DNA of 64,000 bases from Cylindrotheca closterium (lineage: Eukaryota; Bacillariophyta; Bacillariophyceae; Bacillariales; Bacillariaceae). Positions within the stretch are counted from its first letter, which is position 1, and every line of letters begins with the position of its first letter. Below are positions 39,328-50,382 of the stretch, piece after piece. Location: the NCBI GenBank assembly GCA_933822405.4, contig CAKOGP040002158.1, positions 1 through 64,000 on the forward strand, given 5' to 3'. Under the pieces are notes generated by a model that saw nothing but the letters and a program-made list of their open reading frames with translations, was not told where the DNA came from and made no database searches. The translations under genes and the position numbers were made by a program.

Positions 39328-41270
39328 TTTTGATTAGCTTTTAAGATCTTTCTTTTTCGACGATCCGACAAATTGTGGGAATGTGCCCAAAAACGATGGA
39401 GAAGAAGAAAGATCCAAAAATCGTCGCTGTGTGGCGAGTACGAGTCTTTTACACGAGAAAGCCCGCAAAATAACATGTAATTCAGATGACGTTGTATCGG
39501 TACTGAAACATACGATTAACCACATGACGGTAATTCTGACATTAGGACCGCTCGATTAACACGCACACTAAACTTCCGCCTTTCTCGAACAACATCCCCA
39601 CCGTATTTAACACATTGCAATTCTGACATCCAAACTTCCTCGGTTTAAAAGGGAAGTTACGTTGTCGGTAGCCACTCAATTGTTTTTTTCAACTAATTTT
39701 AGTCGACCGAGTCGCTCACCGTGATTTGATGTCCGTACGGCGCCACCTTTCCTCATCGCAGTAGTAACTACAGAGTTTTGAAAATGCGGTATCTTAGACC
39801 TAATTGAGTTATCTTAGACCTCTTGACACAAATGCATCTTTTCAGGAAGCACACCAGTTACCGTACCTGGTATTTCTACCGGGTATTCTTTGGGAGCTTC
39901 GATAGTGTCGACAAATACGACCCATCAAATGGACAAATCAGAAATCAGTTGCATCATTACACATGCAACCTATGAGAACATTGTCATCGCAAGTGTCAGA
40001 ACAATGAAATCCGGAAAAAGTACGTAAGAGGCCAAAGGTACCCACGACATGACGATGGAGGGACACAACTTCACGCCTTCTAAAATTGATGCGCTATAAT
40101 GACACGGACGACGACTTTTCAAGATTAGAGGACTCGTGCGGTGTGATGCACTTTCAATTTTAGACTGGTGCACTTTCGAGATTAAAATGATGCCGGTGGA
40201 TCGTGGATCATGTTCATTGGAGGACTGAAGGCCTCCGCCTGGAATATGCACTATAATACTTCATGGTGCTGAAAGGACCGAAGAATCAATCAGTCGATAC
40301 ATCCAGTTCAGCATCATAGGTAACTTCGATTCGTCGACAAATCCGACCTGTCAAGTGATGGATAAATCAGAAATCCGTTCTGTTCGATGGTTCACTGCAC
40401 AAAGAACGCTGTCATCGCAAGTTGTCAGAACAACACAGAAAATCCGGAAAAAATACGTAAAAGGCCAAAAGACACACACGATTGATAGATAGTTGCCAAT
40501 GACGGTGGAGGGACACAACTTCAACTTCACGTCTTCTAAATGATGTGGTACGACGACATGACGACTGTTTCAAGATTAGACTGATGTTAGTGGATCACGG
40601 AATATTATGCATCGAAGGACTGAATACCTAAAATGTTGCTGAAAGGATAAATTGAGTCTCGATATGCAGTTTCAAGTTGGTAGCTTCGAACTGTCGACAA
40701 ATTCGACCTGTCATGTAGTTGACAAATCAGAAATCAGATCCATCCAGTACTGTAGGAATACTGCAGTACGTATGCCCATGGTGGGACTGATGTCAATAAA
40801 GGTGTCAGAATAACACAATTTCGGAACAAGTACGTAAGAGGCAAAAGGAACCCACGATTGATCGTTGGTTGTCGTCGGTGAGTAAGTGAGGTGGTTTATT
40901 TCAAGACTACATTATCGTAGACTGCTGGTGGATTGTATATGACGTACGTCAAAAGTTTGATGCAACGTCGACATTTCGCTAAAGATAATTAGCTCGAATG
41001 ACTTATTCCTCAAGGAAGGATGGCTCCAGGTTCCAACACGGCACAAATGGCGAGGTAGATAGTGAGATAGATCGTGTATGGATATTGATCCAGAAGCAAT
41101 AAGACCGCACACGCCATTTATCGAATATAGCCACAACCTTCGATTTGCTGCCATGCATGCCTTAGTACCTGACTATGTACACAGTACCAGCGTCTTACAT
41201 CATGCAATGTTATGATATTATTTTACAAACTAGCGACGATGCCCATCATCAATTAACTGCAGTCTAAAAG
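39328..41270. other. Long noncoding spacer with diverged tandem repeats
   Basis: No gene is supported. The left 570 bp contain the promoter of glutamine synthetase. From about 39895 to 40945 there are three diverged copies of a 360-430-bp unit. Confidence 0.6.
39895..40945. repeat. Three diverged tandem copies of a 360-430-bp noncoding unit
   Basis: Copies begin near 39895, 40321 and 40681. Each opens with (A)GCTTCGA...GTCGACAAAT.CGACC, continues with GACAAATCAGAAATC, then GTGTCAGAA.AA, TCCGGAAAAAGTACGTAAGA, and later TTTCAAGA(T/C)TA and GGTGGAT. The first two also share GGAGGGACACAACTTC. No frame is conserved among them. Confidence 0.75.
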
Positions 41271-43793
41271 TTAGCAGCTTCTTTCCCCTCTACTGTCTTG
41301 TCGGGTCACATTCTTGGCGTGCCGTTGTTCCAGTTGTCTTTGTTCTCGTTCTTTCATCCAATACCTTAAATGTTCAATTGTCGTTTTCGATGACATTGTG
41401 TCGGGATGATTCTCTCCTTTGGTCCTTCGGTAGATACTCAGTGCATGACGGTATTCTCGTTCGGCATCGGCCAAATTTCCCAGTTTGTAGTGCACATTGC
41501 CAAGACTCTTGTAGGCACTGGCTACTTCTGGGTGGCTCGTCCCATGAACCGTGCACTTGATGCTCAAAACGTCTCGGAAAATGGTGTAGGCCTCTTCCAA
41601 GTCCCCCTTTTTCGTAAGGATGGTACCAATGCTCTTCATAATTGGGGCGACGTCTGGATGGTGAAGGCCGTAGGCATCTCGATTCAGTCGAAGTCCTTCG
41701 CGGTAGAACATCATAGCGTTATCTAGATTTCGTCGCTTGTAGTGAATGCTTCCAACCATTACAAGAGTGCCTGCAACGGTAGGATTCTCGGGACCGAGTG
41801 TAGAGTGGTAGATGCGAATGGCTTCTTGATAGCAAGCCATGGCCTCATCAAAGTCTGACCGCTTGTGGTAGATCCCTCCAATGTAGTGAAGGATACTGGC
41901 AACCTCATGGTGATTGGTTGTGCCTCGATTGCTGACTGTCAAGTCGTATGCTTCGCGGTAGTGCGTCATCGCCAGATCAAAGTCCCCTCGTTTCATGTGA
42001 ATGCTGGCGATTCTCGTCAACACAGAAGCGGTGGTTTCTCTTCCGATGAGTGTATTGCTTTCCTCGCCTGAGGTTCGCAGAAGAGTCATGGCTTCTTGAA
42101 AGAACGTCATGGCCTTTTCCGAGTCACCAGTCTTGGCATGAACCATTCCAATCACCTTTAGTGTTGACGTGACATCGCGAAGGGAGTCATCTCGATGGCA
42201 GCTCTTGGATGGCTCCGTCTTGATGGAAGTAGTATTCTGCTCATGAATGGCCTTGTAGATGCGGAGGGCTTCCATGTACTCTGTCAGAGCGGCATCCAAT
42301 TCACCGAGTCGATTTTTTACATTGCCCATACAGGAAATGGCACTTGCGACATCTCGATTCAGGTCGTCGCCATTGTTGACACTACGATATATCTTCATGG
42401 CAGCTTCAAACTCAGCTAGAGCATCCTTATATTCGCCCCGTTCTGCAAGGACCATGCCGATATTCTTTCTTGTTCCAGCAACATATGGATGGGTTTCTCC
42501 AAATGCTTGCAGATAGATATCCTTGGCTTCCAAGTAGGTACGAAGCTCTTCCATTCGGTTCCCAAGCTTGTAGTATACGCTCCCCATGCATATCAGTGTC
42601 GATGCGACATTCGAAGCAAGCTCTTGTTCTTCGCTTTCCTTTAAATTTCCCTTCTCTTTTCGCTTCTTTGCTGCCTTTTGCCGTTCTTCCTGTAAGGATA
42701 GAATCTCGCGATAGATTTCAACGGCGAGGTCTAGATCACTCGATTTGGACATGTCAGGATGGCTGAATCCAGCGGCCGCTCCTTTTGGGTGACTTCCCGT
42801 CAGTAGATCAGCACGAAGTGTCAAAGAGTTCATCATTTCTTTATGACGATTCAAGTTTTCACCCTCGTAGGTCTCCAGCAGACTTCGATACATATCCATT
42901 GCTTCGTTCGATTCACTTCCACCGATTGGAACCGTATTGTGGGGCATATCCAAGGACGATATTGATCTCTTGAATGGCTCATTCTCTATTATGCCACCAA
43001 CGCCAGATGACGAGCTCTTTCTCTTCCTAGTTGTTGGACTTGACATGCTTCGCCTCATTGGGATGGGTGGCTTGAGTGCACGACCTTCATCTAGTAGGCC
43101 CCCGCCGTCACTGTTGCCGCGGAAGGTTATGCTTCGGAACAAGTCATCCAAAGCTTTGACATCTTCATTGATCTCTGCCATCATTGAAGATCCGTCGTCA
43201 TTCAACCCAGACAGAAAAGATGCAGAATCACCACGAGGGGATGATGCATCGCCAGGTGCGGACTTTTGTGCTCGCAAACTTGTAACTTCTCTGAAATAGC
43301 GCATTGCTTCGTCCTGTTCACCTCGTAAGGAATGGACATTTCCAATATTGCGCAGTGTGCCAATCATCTCGTCAATTGCCTTGTCATGGTTCTCAGCCTC
43401 TTCATTACGTTCCGTTTCTGACTCGAAGTTGAAAACAGAGTCTATCCGACTCGTACCACCTGGGGTATCACTTGGTGATAGCTGCCAGAAGACACTGCGC
43501 TTTTCTCGAAGGGCTTCCGTGAAAGCATCCATTGCCTCGTTGTACTCCCTTTGTCGCACGTGATGCTCTCCCAGTTGATCCAAGGAGGCAGCCAAAGAGA
43601 CTCTAGCGGATTGAACGGAAGTGCGCTCTTTCTCAACATGTTGTCGAAGGACTTGGTAGTCACCGTTCATTCGAGGCGATGCCACTCCCTCACCAACACT
43701 ACGTCGTTTTGGGTTGGGAGATATCCCTCGTGTAGCTTGGCGACGCGACCGATTCCTCATTCTTTGGACTGGCGTTATATGAGATGAGTACAT
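41271..43793 (-). CDS. Kinesin-light-chain-type TPR protein
   Basis: The product has 840 residues. The N-terminus is basic (RNRSRRQATRGISPNPKRRS), followed by one TPR pair (about 60-95, DQLGEHHVRQREYNEAMDAF), a long Ser-rich disordered region with RKRKSS patches (about 140-290), and then about nine to ten TPR units (about 300-810). The tandem units share the 42-residue KLC/TPR_12 spacing, for example GMVLAERGEYKDALAEFEAA, IGGIYHKRSDFDEAMACYQE and LGNVHYKLGNLADAEREYRH. Such proteins are scaffolds. This one is a cytosolic or nuclear adaptor of unknown partner and is common as a multigene family in diatoms. There is no signal peptide or catalytic domain. Confidence 0.9.
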   Translation of the reverse strand: MYSSHITPVQRMRNRSRRQATRGISPNPKRRSVGEGVASPRMNGDYQVLRQHVEKERTSVQSARVSLAASLDQLGEHHVRQREYNEAMDAFTEALREKRSVFWQLSPSDTPGGTSRIDSVFNFESETERNEEAENHDKAIDEMIGTLRNIGNVHSLRGEQDEAMRYFREVTSLRAQKSAPGDASSPRGDSASFLSGLNDDGSSMMAEINEDVKALDDLFRSITFRGNSDGGGLLDEGRALKPPIPMRRSMSSPTTRKRKSSSSGVGGIIENEPFKRSISSLDMPHNTVPIGGSESNEAMDMYRSLLETYEGENLNRHKEMMNSLTLRADLLTGSHPKGAAAGFSHPDMSKSSDLDLAVEIYREILSLQEERQKAAKKRKEKGNLKESEEQELASNVASTLICMGSVYYKLGNRMEELRTYLEAKDIYLQAFGETHPYVAGTRKNIGMVLAERGEYKDALAEFEAAMKIYRSVNNGDDLNRDVASAISCMGNVKNRLGELDAALTEYMEALRIYKAIHEQNTTSIKTEPSKSCHRDDSLRDVTSTLKVIGMVHAKTGDSEKAMTFFQEAMTLLRTSGEESNTLIGRETTASVLTRIASIHMKRGDFDLAMTHYREAYDLTVSNRGTTNHHEVASILHYIGGIYHKRSDFDEAMACYQEAIRIYHSTLGPENPTVAGTLVMVGSIHYKRRNLDNAMMFYREGLRLNRDAYGLHHPDVAPIMKSIGTILTKKGDLEEAYTIFRDVLSIKCTVHGTSHPEVASAYKSLGNVHYKLGNLADAEREYRHALSIYRRTKGENHPDTMSSKTTIEHLRYWMKEREQRQLEQRHAKNVTRQDSRGERSC

Positions 43794-43880
43794 TGCTTAT
43801 TTCATTGATGGATTGTGTGGTATAGAGAAAGAATACGATAGGCTGGATTGACTGGGCTGGTTGGTTGGTTGGTTGGTTGG

Positions 43881-44598
43881 TTAAGTGAGTGATGGGGTGA
43901 GGGGATGTTTGGTTTCCTGGATGATGTGATGTCTCTTCGTCGGTTGAAAATGTGGGAGCGATTTGTTGTTAAATGGAGAATGTCGCAAGCGACAAAAACG
44001 GTTTATCAGCGATAAATCCAGTCTGTTGAGCGATCTTTCGCGCACACGAAGTTTCGACATTGAGTCGAACAAGTCGAATTGGTAGTATGGATTCTGCAGT
44101 CCAGGTGCCAACAGCTTTGAGCTCTGTCTTGTTGGGGCCATACACAAAAGCAGTTGTTGAATCTGGATTGATAACACTTGTACCTGGAGGCAGTACACGG
44201 TATCTCATGTAGAGGATGCAAGTTTTGAGCGACACTGGTGGAGGTTTTGCAGGGCAATGTGACTGGCGGAGAATGATTCCAGACGTGTAGTCGCCAATAA
44301 GAATGCAAAAATCAAGCATTCCTTTCCAGACTGACCTGTAGCGGTCAAGTGTTGTGTCACCACATTTAACAGACCCCTGACCCGAGTCTCTACCTCCTAA
44401 AATGGGAAGAGGGTCAGGTGAGGTGTGGCGTTCCTTGCAAAAAGCTTCTAGCCGAGAGGCAATTTGGGCAAGGCCCGCAATGCGTTCTTCTTCACTGATA
44501 ATTTTGGCTCGTTTTGTAGTTGAGCTTCGGGATTTGGACTTCTTCCTTGTTAGAATAGAACCTAGTCCTTTTGGTGCCCTTGGTTTCTTTGGTGCCAT
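43881..44598 (-). pseudogene. Tyrosine-recombinase-like N-terminal fragment, degenerate
   Basis: From the ATG at 44598 the frame gives a basic start (KKPRAPKGLGSILTRKKSKS), a helix, PDPLPILGGRDSGQG, and a region YRSVWKGMLDFCILIGDYTS, then CILYMRYRVLPPGT and LKAVGTWTAES. This layout is like the core-binding N-terminal half of the large phage-integrase-like families found in diatom genomes. After WTAES the likely continuation (YYQFDLFDSMSKLRVRE) is in another frame, and no catalytic domain follows. The first frame ends at 43969 after 209 residues. I read it as a broken mobile-element or recombinase remnant, but the family match is from memory only. A (GGTT)n run lies at 43858-43881. Confidence 0.35.
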
Positions 44599-45620
44599 CT
44601 CTCACGTGTGATGTTTGTCCCAAGTGCTTGTGGACCTTCGTGTGAGTGGTATCCTATATTTCTGGAGGGAAGAAAAAAACAATGACGATGTTTCTCGAGG
44701 GGAAAGCAAAACAGTGACGGGAAAAAGGGATGGGGGTGATCTTTTTTCTGTGAAATTTCACGAGGGCTCGGTGAAAATTACACGGAGGGGCCCCCCTGGG
44801 ATTCTACGCAGATGCCTGGTACTTGACGAAAATGTTTTTGTTTATATACCAAAAGATGATGCAATGCGATGCAATCAATGAAGAAAAAAATGTGCTGTGC
44901 AAGGTACCTACTGTACTTAACTTGCATTCCTATAAAAATGAAACATGAAAGATATCGTGTGTCATATCGTCTGTATGATGGTGAGCTGAGAAGCACAAAC
45001 GTAAGCCACCGAAATATGGTGAAACGGATGAATGAGCAATGTATGGGCGGGAGAATTAAACTATAATTAGCTCTGACAGGGAATGTCATCTGTACCACAA
45101 AGGTAGAGATGTGGGTGACTACCGGTACCGGTACGTGTACCTGGTACCGATACGATACTACGATATAATATTCCTAATGACATTAGGGATGACTCCAAAG
45201 TCTCTTTTAGGGATGGAAGTTTGCATCCTAGTCCCCCCTATATGGTGTCCGGTGTGCAAAGATCACCTCCTTTCTGCGTATGATTTGACAGTACAGTAGA
45301 GTAGTATCAGGTAGAAACGATCTTTCCCGCGTTATTTTGACCAATCAGAGTGTTTCTATTGATGTCAGCTGACAAAAGTACTGTACTGAACTTTGTTGTA
45401 CGGTACGAACACTGGAGCGGCCTGTAACTGGACCTAAACGCGCCGAGTCAGCTTTTCGGGGTTGTCGTTCGGACAAAATGAGGGGAGTAGTATAGTCTTA
45501 AATTGTTTACCCAAGTTAGGCTGACTGGCGCGTCTTTCTTTTCAAAACTACTCGGCGTGCGTGCCCTTTTGATCTGGTTCCGAACCGTTGAACCTTCGTC
45601 CAAATGGACGAAAATAGTCG

Positions 45621-45710
45621 AACCTTCGTCAAGTCCGACTATTCTCGTCGGAGTCCGACTATTTTCGTCGGAGTCCGACTATTCTCGTCGGAGTCCGACT
45701 ATTCTTCGTC
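45621..45710. repeat. 20-bp tandem array (left)
   Basis: Four units of ATTCTCGTCGGAGTCCGACT (first one variant) with the internal dyad TCGGAGTCCGA, flanked by AATGGACGAAA-type short repeats up to 45740. Confidence 0.9.
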
Positions 45711-46080
45711 GAAATGGACGAAATGGATGAAATGGACGAAACTGATTTCAGAGCTCGCAAGAATCTTGCGTGACGAAAACTTCAAATTTGCACTATCGGG
45801 CTGGTAGTGGCAAGCTGGTCCAAGGAGGATGACATGCAAAAACGGCAAAAAACGGTACACTAGAAAACAAGAAACGGTAACTAAATAAAAAAGGGCAGGT
45901 TCTATCTCTCCACAGCAATGTGCCGAAGTTGCCAGAGATGTTTACAGACATTTTGCATGTTTTCAGAAATTCAAACGTCAACAACGAATTATACTAACAG
46001 ATGAGAGATGAGTGATAGATTTAGGATTCATCCGATCAAGAGGTTTAAAAAATAATCTGTCCTATTCCTAATGCGACCAT

Positions 46081-46205
46081 GTTTCGTCGGGTCCGACGAA
46101 GTTTCGTCGGGTCCGACGAAGTTTCGTCGGGTTCGACGAAGTTTCGTCGGGTCCGACGAAGTTTCGTCGGTTCCGACGAAGTTTCGTCGGTCCGACGAAG
46201 TGTCC
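46081..46205. repeat. 20-bp tandem array (right)
   Basis: Five full units of GTTTCGTCGGGTCCGACGAA, one 19-bp unit and a partial one. Each unit is itself a palindrome (TTCGTCGG...CCGACGAA), so a single strand could fold into repeated hairpins. Confidence 0.95.
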
Positions 46206-46865
46206 GACGAAGTTCATCCATTTCAACGGAACGTCCACGAATGAAATGAATCTTTAGGCAGGCTCGTTTTCAGCGAAGCCCAAGCTCTGCATTGCGCAGA
46301 ATCTGTCACCGGCACGTCAGTTTCCGTCATCCTTGCAGGGAATCTATGACATATCTGAGGACATTCCCAGCAAGTCTGCCATTTCAGGCCGCTCCTGGGC
46401 TGAACGATACGGGAACACACTCGCACGAAAGGAAAGAGCACAAAATCTATTTTTTTAAGAAAAAGGTCTCAACGAAGATACTACCACCGATAGGTTTTCA
46501 ACGACTTTTTAAAGCCGTACCGGTACCATTTCGGTGCAAATGCCACGTTCGACCCTTAAGTGAAAGGATTTATTTAACCACGAAAAGAAGTCTAAGTCTG
46601 AAATTTTACGACGTTGGCCAATACCATAGTCTCTATTTGGAAAATGTCTGTGTAATTAGGAGACACATAAAAAGACATCTGCTACAATCTGATCTTTCAA
46701 GTTTTGATACATCATTCGTGGAAAAGCTGCCTGCTGCTAAAGTGCCGTAGCCACTTAAGGGGAACCTCCAGCAGATCAGAAGTCACGAAGAAAAGATAGA
46801 AGTTACCTCATTCCATTTTCCATTTCGTTTTTCCATCCGAAAAATTTTCCATCCGAAAAAGCAAA

Positions 46866-48109
46866 ATGGACTCTGCATCACGCTCCTTTAGATGTAATGG
46901 CTCTCCCATTAGTGAGTGTCGTCCCAGCAAAGTGAGAAAGACCTCCAGAAATAGCTCGAGTAGTAGTAGTAGTAGTAGTGAAAAGCCCAGAGCTGTGGTT
47001 CCCTCAACGTACTTTCCGAGCACCAAACTAGGCTTCTGGGCCAACGAGTTCCTCCCAATGGCACTGCATGAACCAAAGGTGACTAAGAAGTCTTGTCCTG
47101 TTGGCATCACGATGCTTTCTGACGACATCCTCGGAAAGTGTTTCTTCAATGGTTACCTGGATACGTTTGAAACTCTGAAACTAACCTCACTGAACAAGCG
47201 AACCCGAAGGGTAGGCCTTACACAAATTCAACATTTGGATTTGAGAAAGTGCAAGAATCTTACAGTGGACCAAGTTACAATAACCGCTTTGGTGTACCAA
47301 AACTTAAGGGTAAGTGCTTTCCGATGTTGCGGATGACTCCGTACACTACAAACAACCACAGTATCCTGACGCACCTATTTTTTCTACCCTCCGATCCTTG
47401 ACAGAGTCTAGATTTCGCTTACAACCCAAAGTTTGGAAGAGACCACCTCTCGGCACTGGTGGAGACCTCCAAGAATCTTCGACACCTCGTCCTCAAGGGC
47501 ACTGCTGTCGATGATCATGCTCTCATTGAGTATCTCAAAGAAGTGCATAGCCGCTTTGGAGAGTGTAAGCTTTTGTCATTGGATCTTTGCGCTGTCTCGA
47601 AAGATACATGCCTAAAGATTGGGGACAAAGCAGTCGAAGCCATTTCACAATACTGTCCCAAGCTGAAGTGCCTGAAGCTCGGCTGGTGCAAGAATGTGAC
47701 TGATAATGGCATTGGATCCATCTCCAAGCTGAAGCGCTTGACAGAGCTTGACTTGTCCTTGACTAGCATTACTATCAAATCTTGCTACAACCTCCTAGAG
47801 ATACTTGGACCTAACCTTGAGGTTCTAGACTTGAGTGCTACTTCCATCTTTCAACTTGATGAGTCCAGAGACAGTGCTGAATGGATCACCTTTTCCAAGG
47901 TGCAAAATCTCTCTACCCTCAAGCTTCAATTTTGTGAACAGCTTTCCGCTGCACTCATTGAACACATTGTTCAAAATGCAGCATCGTTGAAGTCATTTGA
48001 CGTCAAGCACAGTGGAGCAGAGGGAACTATCCGTCTCACCGAAGAGCAGGCGTACAAACTTTGTGCTCGTAACATTCGAGTTACTGGAGTTACCATGATC
48101 AAGAGGTGA
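46866..48109 (+). CDS. Leucine-rich-repeat protein, AMN1/F-box-LRR-like (two exons)
   Basis: Exons 46866-47309 and 47405-48109 join over a GTAAGT...GACAG intron (95 bp) to give 382 residues. A poly-Ser run (AGT repeats, about residues 31-39) lies in the disordered N-terminus. MLSDDILGKCFFNGYLD (about 80-100) could be a weak F-box-like helix. LRRs of the AMN1/cysteine-containing type follow from about 120 (IQHLDLRKCKNLTVDQV) through CPKLKCLKLGWCKNVTDNG and LTELDLSLTSITIKSC to the end. Such proteins often act in ubiquitin ligases or as scaffolds; without a clear F-box the function stays open. The intron separates two LRR strands cleanly. Confidence 0.85.
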
Positions 48110-50382
48110 TAGTGAAACCTTTCACTACACTGATGATTTGAACGTTTCACACGAAGTATATTTTGAACTTCATGCATCACCCACACCCACAAGTGCCTCG
48201 GACCATTGATATACTACTACGCTTCATCGACACACAATACCACTTTTACAAAGCACAACAACGAAGAAGCGTCGGATAGAATGCCCACCTCTTCAACACT
48301 GAGGAAAAGGAGATTTTATCTCATACATACAAATTATATATATTAGATTCATAAACTGTACCTATTAACATACATATTTAGCAAGACACCATTGATTACT
48401 CTTTGCATCTTGCTATCAGGACCTAAACCGATTCTAACGAACACCGGCACCAGTAACTGGTATTCTATGTTCCAAATACCCCACACGCACGTGCGATAAA
48501 AATGATTGGTTTACCGTAAAACTCGCGATCAACAGTGCATTTTCCAGTGATTGATTTTTGGAGGAGAAGGTGTCAACGCATTGGACGGGTGAGAAACCCG
48601 TTGACAGAAATTCTATCATGCATCCAAAAATTCTGAGAACAAGCGCGACAAATGCTCATACTGTACTTGTAAAACTGCACATGGTAGAGTACCACGTACC
48701 GGTAGCTCGTTTCAGGGTTCGTCTGAAAAGCAACCTACCTACCGGTACCCAAAGATTGCATCATTGGCTCCTCATTTGAGAAAACGAATCGTTGCGCCTT
48801 GACATTCTTCGCTAGAGGCAGTGTAGGACCTAAAATCCATCACCATGAATGTCAGTGGGAGAAGAGAAGTCTTAGGCACTGTGCTTTCAAGAACATCCCT
48901 ACCGTACTGTACACAGGGTACCTCCTGTCTTATTTTAATTTAGCGCCCCTACCTCTGCTGGCCGTAGAATCGGATGTTGGATAGCGGTCAGAATCACGTG
49001 GCTCTAGAGAAGCTGCGGGGAACCTGGTTCGCAATATTTCAGTTTCACTTTGCTTGCGGTGTCCATCGGAACTTCAAATAGCGACTTTTGAGAATGATCA
49101 CATGCAGTAACTGACTACAACGGAAAAGGCCTCTCTAACTAAATTGAAAATTGTGACTCATTCTTCACTGACGAAGCCGAGGAGTGTATGTCTCGTCAAG
49201 GTTTCGCGCGCATTTTTTAGAAATCTATTTCGTGAGTTCTTGCACCGTTGGCTGTGGGATACAATGATATTTTTAAAAAAATACAACTCCCTCACAAAAT
49301 TGCGAAGGCTTCTGATCTCGCTTCTATCTGTTCATTTTTGTTCCGAATATGTACCGGTATCTGATCATATGAGCATGTTATGTTGTCATTTTGGCATCGG
49401 GTGACGATGTTTGTGTTGGCCATGGAATAGTACGACTGTAGTTGTCGAAAGCTTTCAACTTACTCCTACCCAAGAGGGAGTGGATTCCGATCAACAATGC
49501 AGGCGGCCCCACCCCACAGAAGTCATACTTCAACAACCTATCCAACGCCAATCATACAGGAATGCATTCCGATCGACAACATGTATCTGATCATGTCATG
49601 TTGGCCTCGGGTGACGCAGGTTCTGTTGGCCGTGCAGTAATAATAATTGTAGAAAGCTTTAGGAGACGGAGCTTTTAAAAACTTCTTCCTAACAAGACTC
49701 GAAGTGGATCCCAATAGACACTACCTAGTACAGATGTAATGGTCCCACAGAAGTCATAATAATGTACGTACAGTGATATTGCGGTGATGCTTTCCATCTC
49801 TATCAGGTTTCTTCCGATCATGCACTACCGGTATCTGATCACGTCCTGTTGGCATTGGGTCACGTAGCTTTTGTGTGCCTTCAAGTACTAATTGTAAAAA
49901 GCATTGCAATACAGCCAGTAGCTTGGGTTTCTCCTTCCAGTGCTTTTTGCAAGGCGAAGAGGATTCTGATCGGACCATGTCAACACAGGTGGTCCCACCA
50001 AAGTCCTAATAGTCTACGTATCCCTACAATAATGAGGTAATTCTACTCAAATCCGTGTGGCATGCATACAAGCATGTTTGATTGTTTCTTCCGATCATGT
50101 ACCTAGTACCCCGGTATCTGATCATGTCCTGTTGGCATTGCGCGACGCAACTTTTGTTGGCCGTGCACTAGCAATGCGAAAGGCGAAGTGGATTCCGATC
50201 GACACTCAACATTACAGGTGGTCCCACAAAAAGTCATAATAATGTACGTATACCTACAATGTTAAAAATTCTGTATAACCTATCGGTAGTATTGCGGTAA
50301 TGCTTTCTGCGTTCCATTTGTTCAAATCCAAATCACGCACGCTACTGTAGCTAGCATGTTTGATTTGTTTGATCGATTCGAT
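48110..50382. other. Long noncoding spacer with diverged tandem repeats
   Basis: No gene is supported. The left half is unstructured apart from ACCGGTA-type palindromes near 48697 and 48740. The right part (49341-50270) holds four diverged tandem copies. Confidence 0.6.
49341..50270. repeat. Four diverged tandem copies of a 225-280-bp noncoding unit
   Basis: Copies start near 49341, 49567, 49812 and 50089 with TTCCGA, then a (C/T)GGTATCTGATCA-like word, TGTTGGC, GGTGACG(C/T)A, TGTTGGCCGTGCA, AAAGC, GTGGATTCCGATCGACA, and GGTGGTCCCACA...AGTC.TAATA.T.TACGTA. Not coding in any shared frame. Confidence 0.75.

Larger units (their letters stand above)
45587..46229. mobile_element. Possible foldback-type element with subrepeat ends
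   Basis: The left end reads CCGTTGAAC and the right end, on the other strand, CCGTTGAAATGG. Just inside each lies a 20-bp tandem array with the same core, TTCGTCGG...CCGAC. The 370-bp centre has no clear gene. Long inverted ends made of short tandem repeats are the mark of foldback elements. No target-site duplication was confirmed. Confidence 0.35.
44599..46865. other. Long intergenic region with palindromes and 20-bp repeat arrays
   Basis: No gene is supported. Notable stretches: ACCGGTACCGGTACGTGTACC near 45121 (nested palindromes) and the two 20-bp repeat arrays at 45621-45710 and 46081-46205, which may bound one element. A leader for the LRR gene lies at the right end. Confidence 0.55.
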
